Shown piece after piece: positions 43,506-52,235 of a stretch of 64,000 bases of DNA. The stretch is from contig NZ_CP015438.1 in NCBI RefSeq assembly GCF_001634285.1, forward strand, positions 1,810,001 through 1,874,000, written 5' to 3'. This DNA comes from Anoxybacillus amylolyticus. Lineage in GTDB: Bacteria; Bacillota; Bacilli; Bacillales; Anoxybacillaceae. Both the position numbers and the translations under genes were made by a program. The notes under the pieces were generated by a model. It searched no databases. It worked only from the letters and a program-made list of their open reading frames with translations, and was not told where the DNA came from. Positions within the stretch are counted from its first letter, which is position 1; every line of letters starts with the position of its first letter.

Positions 43506-45233
43506 ATGTGGCGTGTGCTTTCCCTCTTAAAACCTTATCGAAAATGGATGGGAATCGCTTGGTTTTTAATGCTCATTGAACTTATCGCTGAACTTTGGCA
43601 GCCGTTATTAATGGAAAAAATCATTAACCAAGGCGTTATGAAAAACGATTTGCCCGTCATTTGGAGATGGGGAGCGGTGATGATTGTTGCTTCCTTGCTA
43701 GCGTTTGCTGCGGGAATTACGAATTCATTTGCGGCAGCGTACGTCGGTCAGCAATTTGGTTTTGATGTGCGCAAACGGTTATTTATGAAAATTCAATCAT
43801 GCTCTCTTCCGCAGCTCGAACAATTTTCCACCGCTTCTCTTATTACGAGAATAACAAACGATGTGACACAAATACAAAACATGGTATTTATGAGCTTGCG
43901 CATTATGTTACGAGCACCATTATTGATTATTTTTGGCATGGTCATGGCGCTCATCGTCCAAGCAAAGCTTGCTCTTGTTCTTGTCGTGCTTGTCCCATTT
44001 TTGCTCCTTTTTTTAATTTGGGCGATGAAAAAAGCAGCTGAGCGATTTTCGCGTGTCCAACAAGCGTTAGATCGAGTCAATCGCATCATGCGAGAAAATA
44101 TGGCGAATATGCGGCTCATTAAAGCGTTCGTTCGCAGTACATATGAACAACAGCGCTTCCGAAACGAAAACGAAACATTAATGGCGCAAACGATGACCGT
44201 CTCGCGCTTTGTCGAAGCGATTACACCTGTTTTGCTCTTTTTTATGAATGTGGCAATTGTCGTCATTTTGTTCATTGGGCGAAAAGAAATCCAAACAGGA
44301 GGAGTCAACGCAGGTGAAGTAGTCGCGGTCATTAACTACACGACACGAATGACTGCAGCGTTATCTATTTTTACGTTCGTAACGATGGCGTTTTCTAGGG
44401 CAAGAGCATCCGGACGGCGCATCGCCGAACTATTCGAGCTTCCGACCGATACGAAAGAACGTCCACATCACGCCATAATCACGCGAGGCGAGCTCGAATT
44501 TGTACACGTCTCGTTTCGATATCCTGCGAGCGAATCGTTTGTGCTACGCGATGTTTCTTTTTCCGTTCGCGCAAATGAAACGGTCGCTATTTTAGGAGAA
44601 ACGGGGGCAGGGAAATCGTCGCTATTGCAGCTTGTTCCGCGATTATATGAGGCGACGGAAGGGACGATTTTTATTGATGGCATCGACATTCGCCATTGGG
44701 ACGAAACAACGCTGAGGGCAGCTATCGGGGTCGTTCCACAAGAATTGTTGTTGTTTTCCGGAACGATTCGCGAAAATATTTGTTTCGGAATGAACGTGTC
44801 AGATGAAGAAATGGTTGAAGCAGCAAAAGCAGCGCAAATTCACGATGCCATTATGTCGTTTCCAAACCAATATGACACAATCGTCGGACAAAAAGGGGTG
44901 ACGCTGTCGGGTGGGCAAAAGCAACGGATTGCCATCGCTCGTGCGCTCATTCGCAAGCCGAAACTCTTACTCCTCGATGATTGCATGAGCGCGCTAGATG
45001 CCAAAACGGAAGCGAACGTTTGGCAAGCATTGAAAACATACCAATGTACAACACTTATCGTAACGCAAAAAATAACGACAGCGATGGAAGCAGATACCAT
45101 TCTTTTATTAAAAGATGGACAGCTACTCGCACATGGGACGCACCAACAGCTACTTAATAATGAACTATATCACCAAATCGTCGACTCGCAGCTTGGAAAG
45201 AAGGGGATAAGCGATGATCCGCGCACATCATAG
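43506..45233 (+). CDS. Heterodimeric ABC multidrug exporter, half with degenerate site (YfiB-like)
   Basis: 575 residues: six-segment type IV exporter membrane domain (1-320), then the NBD. Walker A is GETGAGKSS and the signature LSGGQKQR is canonical. Walker B reads LLLLDDCMSALD, Asp replacing the catalytic Glu, and the H-loop is IVTQKIT, Gln replacing His. That is the pattern of the degenerate half of BmrCD/TM287-288-type heterodimers. An in-frame ATG at 43476 lacks a ribosome site. It overlaps the second half-transporter by 20 bp. Confidence 0.9.
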   Translation: MWRVLSLLKPYRKWMGIAWFLMLIELIAELWQPLLMEKIINQGVMKNDLPVIWRWGAVMIVASLLAFAAGITNSFAAAYVGQQFGFDVRKRLFMKIQSCSLPQLEQFSTASLITRITNDVTQIQNMVFMSLRIMLRAPLLIIFGMVMALIVQAKLALVLVVLVPFLLLFLIWAMKKAAERFSRVQQALDRVNRIMRENMANMRLIKAFVRSTYEQQRFRNENETLMAQTMTVSRFVEAITPVLLFFMNVAIVVILFIGRKEIQTGGVNAGEVVAVINYTTRMTAALSIFTFVTMAFSRARASGRRIAELFELPTDTKERPHHAIITRGELEFVHVSFRYPASESFVLRDVSFSVRANETVAILGETGAGKSSLLQLVPRLYEATEGTIFIDGIDIRHWDETTLRAAIGVVPQELLLFSGTIRENICFGMNVSDEEMVEAAKAAQIHDAIMSFPNQYDTIVGQKGVTLSGGQKQRIAIARALIRKPKLLLLDDCMSALDAKTEANVWQALKTYQCTTLIVTQKITTAMEADTILLLKDGQLLAHGTHQQLLNNELYHQIVDSQLGKKGISDDPRTS

Positions 45234-46989
45234 GAAAGTCATAAAAGAGAAGCGCCCAGCGAAGGAAAACATTCAAACGTTAAAGCGAATATGGGCGTTT
45301 CTTGCCGAAGAGAAACGTCGGGTTTTACTGGTCATTGGCTTAGTAATCGTTAGCTCAGTGCTTAGCCTTCTCGGTCCGTACCTTGTCGGAAAAGCCATCG
45401 ACACGATAATCGCAAAAAAAACACACGATTTTACAATGTTTTTCAGTGTGATGTTATTGGGGTATTTGGCGCTTTCCTTTTCTCTTTTTTTACAAAACTA
45501 TTGGATGATTGGCATTGCCCAACGAACGGTGTCTTCCTTTCGCATGCGGCTATTTGAGCATTTCCATCAATTGCCGCTCGCTTTTTTTACACGCCAAAAA
45601 TCAGGGGAATTAATGAGCCGAGTAACAAACGACATTGACAATATGAGCCAGACGTTTGACAGCACAGCTATTCAAGTCATTTCTAGTACACTTACGTTGG
45701 TGGGGGCAATTGTGGTCATGCTTTCGTTAAGCCCTATACTTACGGCGGTCACCCTTCTCATTGTCCCGCTTTTGTTTGGTGGCATGAAGTGGATTACGAA
45801 TCGAACACAACCGCGTTTTCGCGCGCAGCAACAACAACTAGGCGACTTGAACGGATTCGTCGAAGAAATCATTTCTGGTCAAAAAGCGGTCAAATTGTTT
45901 GCGCAAGAAAAAGAAATGACCGCTCGCTTTTTGCAAAAAAATGAGCAGTTAAAACAAGCCGGTTTTTGGGCGCAAGCGTATTCTGGATTTATTCCAAAGC
46001 TCATGAACGTGTTAAACAACTTAAGCTTTGCGCTTCTTGTCGGCATCGGCGGAATACTAGCTTATGAAGGGATGGTATCGGTCGGAACGATTGTTATTTT
46101 TACGGAATATGCTCGGCAATTTATCCGTCCGCTAAACGACCTTGCCAACCAATGGAATACGTTCCTATCTGCATTAGCTGGGGCAGAGCGAGTATTTGCG
46201 ATATTAGACGAACAGACAGAAGAAGAGGAAGAAGCGCAGAACTTACCGGGGATTCGTGGGGAAGTGGAATTTCAACACGTGTCGTTTTTCTACGAGCAAG
46301 GGAAAGAGGTGCTTCATGACATTGATTTTTCCGTAAAACAAGGAGAAACCGTTGCGCTCGTCGGTCCAACCGGGGTAGGAAAAACGACGATTCTCCAACT
46401 ATTGACGCGATTTTATGACCCTACGAACGGGAGGATTTTGGTGGATGGCCACGACATTCGCCACATCAAACGGGAAAGTTTGCGCCGGCAAATGGCGTTT
46501 GTGCTGCAAGACGTCTTTTTATTTCAAGGGACGATTCGAGAAAATATCCGGTACGGTCGGCTAGAGGCGACCGATGAAGAAGTAATAGAAGCAGCGAAAC
46601 AGGCAAATGCGCATTCGTTTATTATGAAACTGCCAAACGGATACGATACGATGTTACAGCAAGACGGGGGCGGCATTAGCCAAGGACAGAAACAGCTGCT
46701 TGCGATTGCCCGCGCGATGATTGCCCGTCCAGCCATTTTAATTTTAGATGAAGCAACAAGCAACGTCGATACAGTGACCGAATTGGCGATTCAAGACGCA
46801 TTAGTGCGCTTGATGAACAACCGCACCTGTTTTGTAATCGCCCATCGGTTAAACACGATTCAACACGCCGACCGGATTTTGGTACTTCAAGAAGGAACGA
46901 TAGTTGAACAAGGGACGCACGATTCGCTATTGCAAAAAAAAGGGGTCTATTACGAGCTATATCATCGCCAGTTTCAGGAAGTATCCTAA
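45214..46989 (+). CDS. Heterodimeric ABC multidrug exporter, catalytic half (YfiC-like)
   Basis: 591 residues: six-segment membrane domain and NBD with Walker A GPTGVGKTT, Walker B LILDEATSNVD with the catalytic Glu, and H-loop His in VIAHRLNT. Its signature is ISQGQKQLL rather than LSGGQ, the complement of the degenerate motifs in the partner. So one composite ATP site is consensus and the other degenerate. Drug substrate unknown. Confidence 0.92.
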   Translation: MIRAHHRKVIKEKRPAKENIQTLKRIWAFLAEEKRRVLLVIGLVIVSSVLSLLGPYLVGKAIDTIIAKKTHDFTMFFSVMLLGYLALSFSLFLQNYWMIGIAQRTVSSFRMRLFEHFHQLPLAFFTRQKSGELMSRVTNDIDNMSQTFDSTAIQVISSTLTLVGAIVVMLSLSPILTAVTLLIVPLLFGGMKWITNRTQPRFRAQQQQLGDLNGFVEEIISGQKAVKLFAQEKEMTARFLQKNEQLKQAGFWAQAYSGFIPKLMNVLNNLSFALLVGIGGILAYEGMVSVGTIVIFTEYARQFIRPLNDLANQWNTFLSALAGAERVFAILDEQTEEEEEAQNLPGIRGEVEFQHVSFFYEQGKEVLHDIDFSVKQGETVALVGPTGVGKTTILQLLTRFYDPTNGRILVDGHDIRHIKRESLRRQMAFVLQDVFLFQGTIRENIRYGRLEATDEEVIEAAKQANAHSFIMKLPNGYDTMLQQDGGGISQGQKQLLAIARAMIARPAILILDEATSNVDTVTELAIQDALVRLMNNRTCFVIAHRLNTIQHADRILVLQEGTIVEQGTHDSLLQKKGVYYELYHRQFQEVS

Positions 46990-47021
46990 AGACTTGTACG
47001 AACAATCGCACAAGTCTTTTT
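46988..47021. terminator. Terminator between ABC exporter and MOSC gene
   Basis: AAAGACTTGT...ACAAGTCTTT, 10 bp perfect stem, T6 on the plus strand. Confidence 0.8.
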
Positions 47022-47668
47022 TATTGTTCTAGCCGTTTTAGAAACATGCGACGCCAATCTTCCGACAACGCTTGTTCCGCAACAATCGCACGCATCGCTT
47101 CTTTATTGCTCTTCTCGACATAATAAACACGGTTGACATATTCAACAGAAAATGGACGTGCGCTCCGTTCCATTAATTTAAGCGAATGTCCTGCTTGAAC
47201 GGTTCCTTCTTGTAACACCCGAAAATAAAAGCCAGTGTAGCCAGTCGTTTGTACGTGAAGTGGTAAGTCAATAAGCCTGTGCCGTTTCGCTAATTTCACA
47301 CATGGCTGACGCGGCTGAGAAACTTGAAGAATAGCGGTACCGACTTCAAATATATCGCCGATGCAGACGTCTTTTTCTACTAATCCAGCAAGTGTTATAT
47401 TTTCCCCAAACGATCCTGCAAGAAAGGGGCGACCATACAGCCGTTCCCACGCGGAAAAATGTTCTGATGGATACGCACATACCGCTTTATCTCGTCCGCC
47501 GTGATGGATTAAATCGGCTTGTCCGTCGCCGACAAAATTTGTTTTTGTCAACCAAAGCGGCGTAGCCACTGGTTGTTTGTAAATGCCGGTCGTTACTGCT
47601 CTTCCGTCCATCATGACTATTTTCGGCTGACCAACGTTCAACGAAACAATAGATGGTTGATGCAACAC
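47021..47668 (-). CDS. MOSC-domain protein (YiiM-like)
   Basis: 215 residues from GTG 47668 (GGAGG 6 bases upstream; TTG 47665 also possible). MOSC features are GGRDKAVCAYPSEHF, the GSFGENITLAG motif and the conserved Cys of QPRQPCVKLAKR, the expected Mo-cofactor or sulfur ligand. YiiM-like proteins detoxify N-hydroxylated bases; that role is inferred only. Divergent from the thioredoxin-like gene. Confidence 0.87.
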   Translation of the reverse strand: MLHQPSIVSLNVGQPKIVMMDGRAVTTGIYKQPVATPLWLTKTNFVGDGQADLIHHGGRDKAVCAYPSEHFSAWERLYGRPFLAGSFGENITLAGLVEKDVCIGDIFEVGTAILQVSQPRQPCVKLAKRHRLIDLPLHVQTTGYTGFYFRVLQEGTVQAGHSLKLMERSARPFSVEYVNRVYYVEKSNKEAMRAIVAEQALSEDWRRMFLKRLEQ

Positions 47669-47779
47669 ATTCAGCCTCCTCAAACATACTTTACCACGAT
47701 TGTAGTCGGAAAACGTGCAAAAATCTACCACGTTTCCTATAATAGAGATGAAAAAATTGTGCAAGAAAGGGTGGTTACG

Positions 47780-48337
47780 ATGCCAGCAGTGGAATCGACG
47801 ATGTTTCCGTTAGGAAAACAAGCGCCATCTTTTGCGCTAGTAAATGCAATAGATGGCAATGTTGTGCGGTTAGAAGACATCAAATCGGACGTCGCGACGG
47901 TGATTATGTTTATTTGCAACCATTGTCCGTTTGTGAAGCACGTGCAGCACGAGCTTGTTCGTCTAGCGAACGATTATCAGCCAAAAGGGGTGACGTTTGT
48001 CGCCATTAACTCAAATGACGTAGAAAAATATCCAGACGATTCTCCGGAAAATATGAAAAAAGTAGCGGAAGAGTTCGGGTATCCGTTCCCGTATTTATTT
48101 GATGAAACGCAAGAAGTCGCAAAAGCGTATCAAGCGGCATGCACGCCAGATTTTTACGTCTTTGACCGTGAACTAAAATGCGTATACCGCGGGCAACTAG
48201 ATGACTCTAGACCAGGAAACAATGTCCCAGTGACAGGCGCTTCCATTCGTGCAGCGTTGGATGCGTTATTAAGCGGACATCCAGTACCAGAGCTGCAAAA
48301 ACCGAGCATCGGCTGCAGCATCAAATGGAGAAATTAA
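47780..48337 (+). CDS. Thioredoxin-fold redoxin (AhpC/TSA-like)
   Basis: 185 residues from ATG 47780 (AAAGGGTGG upstream). Peroxiredoxin/TlpA-like fold: FPLGKQAPSFAL, then FICNHCPFVKHV with the CxxC redox motif at about residues 46-49, and the cis-Pro in CTPDFYVFD. Likely a cytosolic thiol oxidoreductase; substrate unknown. No signal peptide. Confidence 0.87.
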   Translation: MPAVESTMFPLGKQAPSFALVNAIDGNVVRLEDIKSDVATVIMFICNHCPFVKHVQHELVRLANDYQPKGVTFVAINSNDVEKYPDDSPENMKKVAEEFGYPFPYLFDETQEVAKAYQAACTPDFYVFDRELKCVYRGQLDDSRPGNNVPVTGASIRAALDALLSGHPVPELQKPSIGCSIKWRN

Positions 48338-48464
48338 CAGAGTGGACGGTTGTCAGCGTTCTTTTATGAAAATACCCAACATTAGCGTGTTGGGGTGAGC
48401 AAAATTTATTCATTTCCTCCCTTCTAAAGAATAAAAGTAAGGAATGAATTTTGATTTCTCCCTA

Positions 48465-48655
48465 TTGACTTTTAAAAATTTATCGTGTAATATGTAATAA
48501 GTACCATTCAGTTCGTTATTTAAGGATCGTTGTAAGTCGCGCCTCATCGGAAGAGAAGGCCCTCTTAGCAAGCCTTCCTTACGATGGTAGCGCGGCTTTT
48601 CTGTTTGTGAGTAATGAAGGATGGTCAATTTTCAATTTGTTTTGGAGGAATTCAA
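48465..48655 (+). promoter_or_regulatory. Cold-shock gene promoter and structured 5' leader
   Basis: The 318 bp between the redoxin and csp genes holds TTGACT (48465-48470), 17 bp, TAATAT (48488-48493), then a leader of about 155 bases. It can fold with GTCGCGC...CATCG pairing to CGATGGTAGCGCGGC around 48537-48595. Long structured leaders are typical of csp mRNAs and act in cold induction. An inverted repeat CCCAACA...TGTTGGG (48374-48393) may end the redoxin gene. Confidence 0.65.
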
Positions 48656-48856
48656 ATGAACACAGGTACAGTAAAATGGTTTAATGCAGAAAAAGGATTT
48701 GGCTTTATTGCAACAGAAGGCGGAAACGACGTATTCGTTCACTTCACTGCAATCCAAGGCGACGGATTTAAAACGCTTGAAGAAGGACAAAAAGTGACAT
48801 TTGACATTATCAACGGAAACCGTGGTCCACAAGCGGCAAACGTTCGAAAAGGATAA
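48656..48856 (+). CDS. csp: Cold-shock protein (CspA/CspB family)
   Basis: 66 residues. Single-strand nucleic-acid-binding beta barrel with RNP1 KGFGFI and RNP2 VFVHF. GGAGG lies 8 bases before the ATG. Acts as an RNA chaperone at low temperature. Confidence 0.96.
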   Translation: MNTGTVKWFNAEKGFGFIATEGGNDVFVHFTAIQGDGFKTLEEGQKVTFDIINGNRGPQAANVRKG

Positions 48857-48867
48857 ATGTAGGTACG

Positions 48868-48903
48868 AAAAGTGGTTCTGCTTTCGGGCAGAACCACTTT
48901 TTT
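48868..48903 (+). terminator. Terminator of csp
   Basis: AAAAGTGGTTCTGC-TTTCGG-GCAGAACCACTTTTTT, 14 bp stem. Confidence 0.92.
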
Positions 48904-49060
48904 CATATATTTCTTAAAAAGGAAAAGCTATATGCCATCAGCTTGAGTCGTTGCCTCCTATTCGCTCTTCGCCAATAAGCAGGCGCTTTACGAAAGAAAA
49001 ACGAGATTCACACTGGCGCAGCTTCGGAGCTGCAAGGATGGACGAGAGGTAGGGCTTCCA

Positions 49061-49089
49061 TTGTTTCAGGTTTTTCGATATGGTATAGG
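49061..49089 (+). promoter_or_regulatory. Possible promoter of the GGCT-family gene
   Basis: TTGTTT, 17 bp, TATAGG. Upstream (48904-49060) no gene is seen; a tight hairpin GCAGCT-TCGG-AGCTGC lies near 49017-49032. Confidence 0.35.
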
Positions 49090-49104
49090 AGAGGGGGGAG
49101 ATAG

Positions 49105-49488
49105 ATGCCGCGTGTGTTTGTTTATGGGACGTTGCTTGTTGGAGAAGCAAATCACCATGTTGCCGCGCCGTATGTGCAGCATGTACAGCCAGGAAAAGTG
49201 AAAGGACAACTGTACGACGTCGGTGCGTACCCAGCGCTTGTACTAGAAGGAGAAAGTGTAGTCGTTGGCGAATGGCTAACCGTAACAGAAGAAGGAATCA
49301 AACAAATGGATCTTTTAGAAGATTACGAAGAAGGTCGAAACAACAACGAATATGAGCGGGTATGGGTGAAAGACTGTGAACAAGACATCGAAGGGTATGT
49401 ATATATCTACACGCCCGAAAAAGCTGCGATACTCCCGCGAATCGAGTCTGGCTCATGGCGAGAATACCGCCGAGCGAAGACATGCTAA
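49105..49488 (+). CDS. Gamma-glutamylcyclotransferase-like protein
   Basis: 127 residues. GGCT/AIG2 fold with the N-terminal substrate loop VFVYGTLLVG (residues 4-13) and the conserved acidic residue region LLEDYEEG. The family cyclises gamma-glutamyl amines; the substrate here is unknown. GGGGGGAG before the ATG. Confidence 0.85.
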   Translation: MPRVFVYGTLLVGEANHHVAAPYVQHVQPGKVKGQLYDVGAYPALVLEGESVVVGEWLTVTEEGIKQMDLLEDYEEGRNNNEYERVWVKDCEQDIEGYVYIYTPEKAAILPRIESGSWREYRRAKTC

Positions 49489-49522
49489 AAGTGTTTGGGA
49501 TACACCAGACACTTTTTTTATT
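49487..49522 (+). terminator. Terminator
   Basis: AAAAGTGT...ACACTTTTTTT with an inner TGG/CCA pairing. Confidence 0.8.
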
Positions 49523-49669
49523 CTCTAAAAAGCATAAATATACAGATGTTCTTTCTTCGTTACGCCATTTTACTTTTTCTTCCACACTTTTGTTGTCTAT
49601 ATATCGCACTTATATTGAAAGCGTTTTCTATGAAAATTATAAAAATACAAAAAGATTGATAAAAAAGTA

Positions 49670-49745
49670 TTGCAAAAACGAGAAAGGTTCCATATAATAA
49701 AATCATGTTAGAAAAACAAACGTACGAATGTGAGGTTATGTAACA
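49670..49745 (+). promoter_or_regulatory. glnA promoter and GlnR/TnrA box
   Basis: TTGCAA (49670-49675), 17 bp, TATAAT (49693-49698). TGTGAGGTTATGTAACA (49729-49745) is an exact match to TGTNA-N7-TNACA, the GlnR/TnrA consensus. It sits about 30 bp after the -10 and ends on the first base of the start codon, a road-block position, so nitrogen-excess repression is likely. Confidence 0.7.
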
Positions 49746-51097
49746 TGTCGAAAGTTTTAGGTTCGCAAGCGGATGTGTTGGCGCAAATTAAAGAAACGAT
49801 TAAACAAAAACACGTAGAATTGTTGCATTTGCAATTTGTCGACATTGAAGGTATTTTAAAGCATGTAACTGTTACAGCAGAGCAGCTCGACGATGTTGTC
49901 GAAGGAAAAATTATGTTCGACGGTTCTTCTATCAAAGGATTTTCGCCAATTAACCGTTCCGATCTTTACCTTCTTCCAGACTTAAATACGTTTGCAGTCC
50001 TTCCTTGGACGGTGGAAGAAGGATATGCAGAAGCGCGTTTCCTTTGCTCGGTCACTAATCCCGACGGCACGTTATTTGAAGGCGACCCGCGCAATGTTTT
50101 GAAAAAAACAGTAGAGCGTGCGGCGCAAAAAGGGTATACGATTTCGGTCGGTCCAGAGTTAGAGTTCTTCTTATTTAAAACAGATGAAAACGGAAATCCA
50201 ACAACCGAACCGCAAGACAACGGCGGCTATTTCGAACCATCACCAAAAGACCTTGGTGAGCGCGTACGATTAGCTATTTATCGCGCGTTAAAGGCGATGG
50301 GCTTTACAATTGAAGCATCGCACCACGAAGTAGCGGAAGGTCAACACGAAATTAACTTTAAATATGCTGATGCGTTAGGAGCAGCCGACAACGCAACGAC
50401 ATACAAATGGGTTGTAAAAACAATCGCAAGCCAATATGGCCTTCATGCGACATTTATGCCGAAACCGGTATTTGGCATTAACGGCTCTGGTATGCACGTG
50501 AACATGTCATTATTTAAAGATGGCGAAAATGCGTTCTTCGATCCAAGCGATGAAAATCAACTTTCCGCAACGGCTTATCAATTTATCGCTGGCTTATTGA
50601 AAAACGTGAAAAGTTTTGCAGCGGTAACAAACCCATTAGTGAACTCATACAAACGGCTTGTGCCAGGCTATGAAGCACCATGCTATATCGCTTGGTCAGC
50701 ATCGAACCGTTCGGCGTTGATTCGTATCCCAGCAAAACGCGGCGTAGCTACTCGCGTCGAACTTCGTTGCCCAGATCCATCTGCAAATCCATATTTAGCA
50801 TATGCAATTATCGCTGCTGCAGGGCTTGACGGAGTCGAAAACGGCTTGCAAGCACCAGCGCCAATTGATGAAGACATTTTCCACATGTCCGAAGAGCGCC
50901 GGGCAGAGCTTGGCATCGAAAACCTTCCTGGTAGCTTAGGAAAAGCAATCGAAGAATTAGAGGCGGGCACCATTGGTCGCGACACGTTAGGCGAGCACGT
51001 CTTTAATGAATATGTCGCCATGAAAAAAGCAGAATGGGATAGCTATCGCACAGCAGTACACGCATGGGAAATTGAACAATACCAAGGAAAATTTTAA
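49745..51097 (+). CDS. glnA: Glutamine synthetase type I, divergent paralog
   Basis: 450 residues: ATP + glutamate + ammonia to glutamine. Motifs: MFDGSSIKGF, the metal-binding GPELEFFLF, ASHHEVAEGQHEINFKY, GSGMHVNMSL, NSYKRLVPGYEAP and NRSALIRIPA. Compared from memory with B. subtilis GlnA it is clearly a different paralog: the feedback Arg62 position (FVRIEES) is Pro68 here (FSPINRS), and no glnR gene precedes it. The start is ATG 49745 (GAGG upstream). It may be a second, differently regulated enzyme or a gamma-glutamyl ligase relative, though all core GS motifs are kept. Confidence 0.9.
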   Translation: MSKVLGSQADVLAQIKETIKQKHVELLHLQFVDIEGILKHVTVTAEQLDDVVEGKIMFDGSSIKGFSPINRSDLYLLPDLNTFAVLPWTVEEGYAEARFLCSVTNPDGTLFEGDPRNVLKKTVERAAQKGYTISVGPELEFFLFKTDENGNPTTEPQDNGGYFEPSPKDLGERVRLAIYRALKAMGFTIEASHHEVAEGQHEINFKYADALGAADNATTYKWVVKTIASQYGLHATFMPKPVFGINGSGMHVNMSLFKDGENAFFDPSDENQLSATAYQFIAGLLKNVKSFAAVTNPLVNSYKRLVPGYEAPCYIAWSASNRSALIRIPAKRGVATRVELRCPDPSANPYLAYAIIAAAGLDGVENGLQAPAPIDEDIFHMSEERRAELGIENLPGSLGKAIEELEAGTIGRDTLGEHVFNEYVAMKKAEWDSYRTAVHAWEIEQYQGKF

Positions 51098-51125
51098 AAA
51101 ACGGGCGTATCGCCCGTTTTTTTGT
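51096..51125 (+). terminator. Terminator of glnA
   Basis: AAAAAACGGGCG-TAT-CGCCCGTTTTTTT. Confidence 0.92.
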
Positions 51126-51184
51126 TTCCTCGTTCGTTAAAACTTGGTAAAATACTAGAAAACAATACGATAGGGGAGAAGGTT

Positions 51185-52147
51185 ATGGGGAAACCAGTTG
51201 ATTTAGGGTATGACATTTCCTTAATTGACGTATTTGATTTAAAGACACCTGAACGCACCGGTACATATGTGCTTCACGAAAAAGAACTAACGATTATTGA
51301 AACGAGCGCAAGCCCGTCGATACCGTACTTACTCGCCGGTTTAGAAGCGCTTGGGATAAACCCAGCAGATATTCAATACATTATCGTCACCCATATTCAT
51401 TTAGATCATGCCGGTGGTGCAGGATTACTCCTTGAAAAATGCCCAAACGCCCGCGTCATCGTTCATCCGAAAGGAAAGCGGCATTTAGCTGACCCTTCCA
51501 AGCTCATTCAAGGGGCAAAAGTGGTATATGGCGAGAAGTTCGCCGAACTGTTTGACCCGATTGTTCCGATTCCGGAAGACCGGCTCGTTACGATGGAAGA
51601 TGGAGATACGTTAACACTTAGCGACGAACGCACACTCACCTTTTTCGATACACCAGGGCATGCGAACCATCATTTTTCTATTTACGATTCGAAAAGCAAC
51701 GGCATATTTACAGGCGATACGATTGGTGTCTATTATCCACAACTGCTTGCGTATGGGGTGGAACTTTATCTTCCGTCTACCTCGCCAAGCCAATTTAATC
51801 CCGAAGCGATGCTTCATTCGGCAAAACGGCTTGAAGAACAGAGCCCATCGCGTATTTATTTCGGTCATTTCGGCATGTCAGAGCATCCAGCTGCCGTATT
51901 CCAACAATTGCGCGAGTGGTTGCCGAAAATGGTAGAAGTAGGCGAGCGCGTCATAACGGAACAGCCACTTTTGTCGTTTGAAGACAAAACAAAAACGGTA
52001 GCCGATGGCTTTATGAAATTAGTACAGCCGTATTTAGATGCGCGCGGGGTCCCACGTGAGGCAAGCGTTTACGACCTTCTTCGACTTGATTTAATCGTTT
52101 GTGCCATGGGAATGGTTGATTATTTCCAAAAACAAGAAGAAAAATGA
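51185..52147 (+). CDS. MBL-fold metallohydrolase
   Basis: 320 residues from ATG 51185 (GGGGAGAAGG upstream). The metallo-beta-lactamase motif VTHIHLDHAGGAG (HxHxDH) is at about residues 81-93, later His are in TPGHANHHF, and the Asp in FTGDTIG, so two metal ions are expected. It has an extra C-terminal helical region of about 90 residues. Substrate unknown; no hydrolase subfamily can be assigned. Confidence 0.87.
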   Translation: MGKPVDLGYDISLIDVFDLKTPERTGTYVLHEKELTIIETSASPSIPYLLAGLEALGINPADIQYIIVTHIHLDHAGGAGLLLEKCPNARVIVHPKGKRHLADPSKLIQGAKVVYGEKFAELFDPIVPIPEDRLVTMEDGDTLTLSDERTLTFFDTPGHANHHFSIYDSKSNGIFTGDTIGVYYPQLLAYGVELYLPSTSPSQFNPEAMLHSAKRLEEQSPSRIYFGHFGMSEHPAAVFQQLREWLPKMVEVGERVITEQPLLSFEDKTKTVADGFMKLVQPYLDARGVPREASVYDLLRLDLIVCAMGMVDYFQKQEEK

Positions 52148-52175
52148 AAGCGGTCGCATGATGCGCCGCTTTTTC
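52147..52175 (+). terminator. Terminator
   Basis: AAAGCGGTCGCATGATGCGCCGCTTTTT, stem with one mismatch. Confidence 0.75.
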
Positions 52176-52235
52176 TATCGCGCCTTATTCGGTTTATAAT
52201 AGAAATGGTGTATCAAGTAAAGAAAGGGTGATTCG

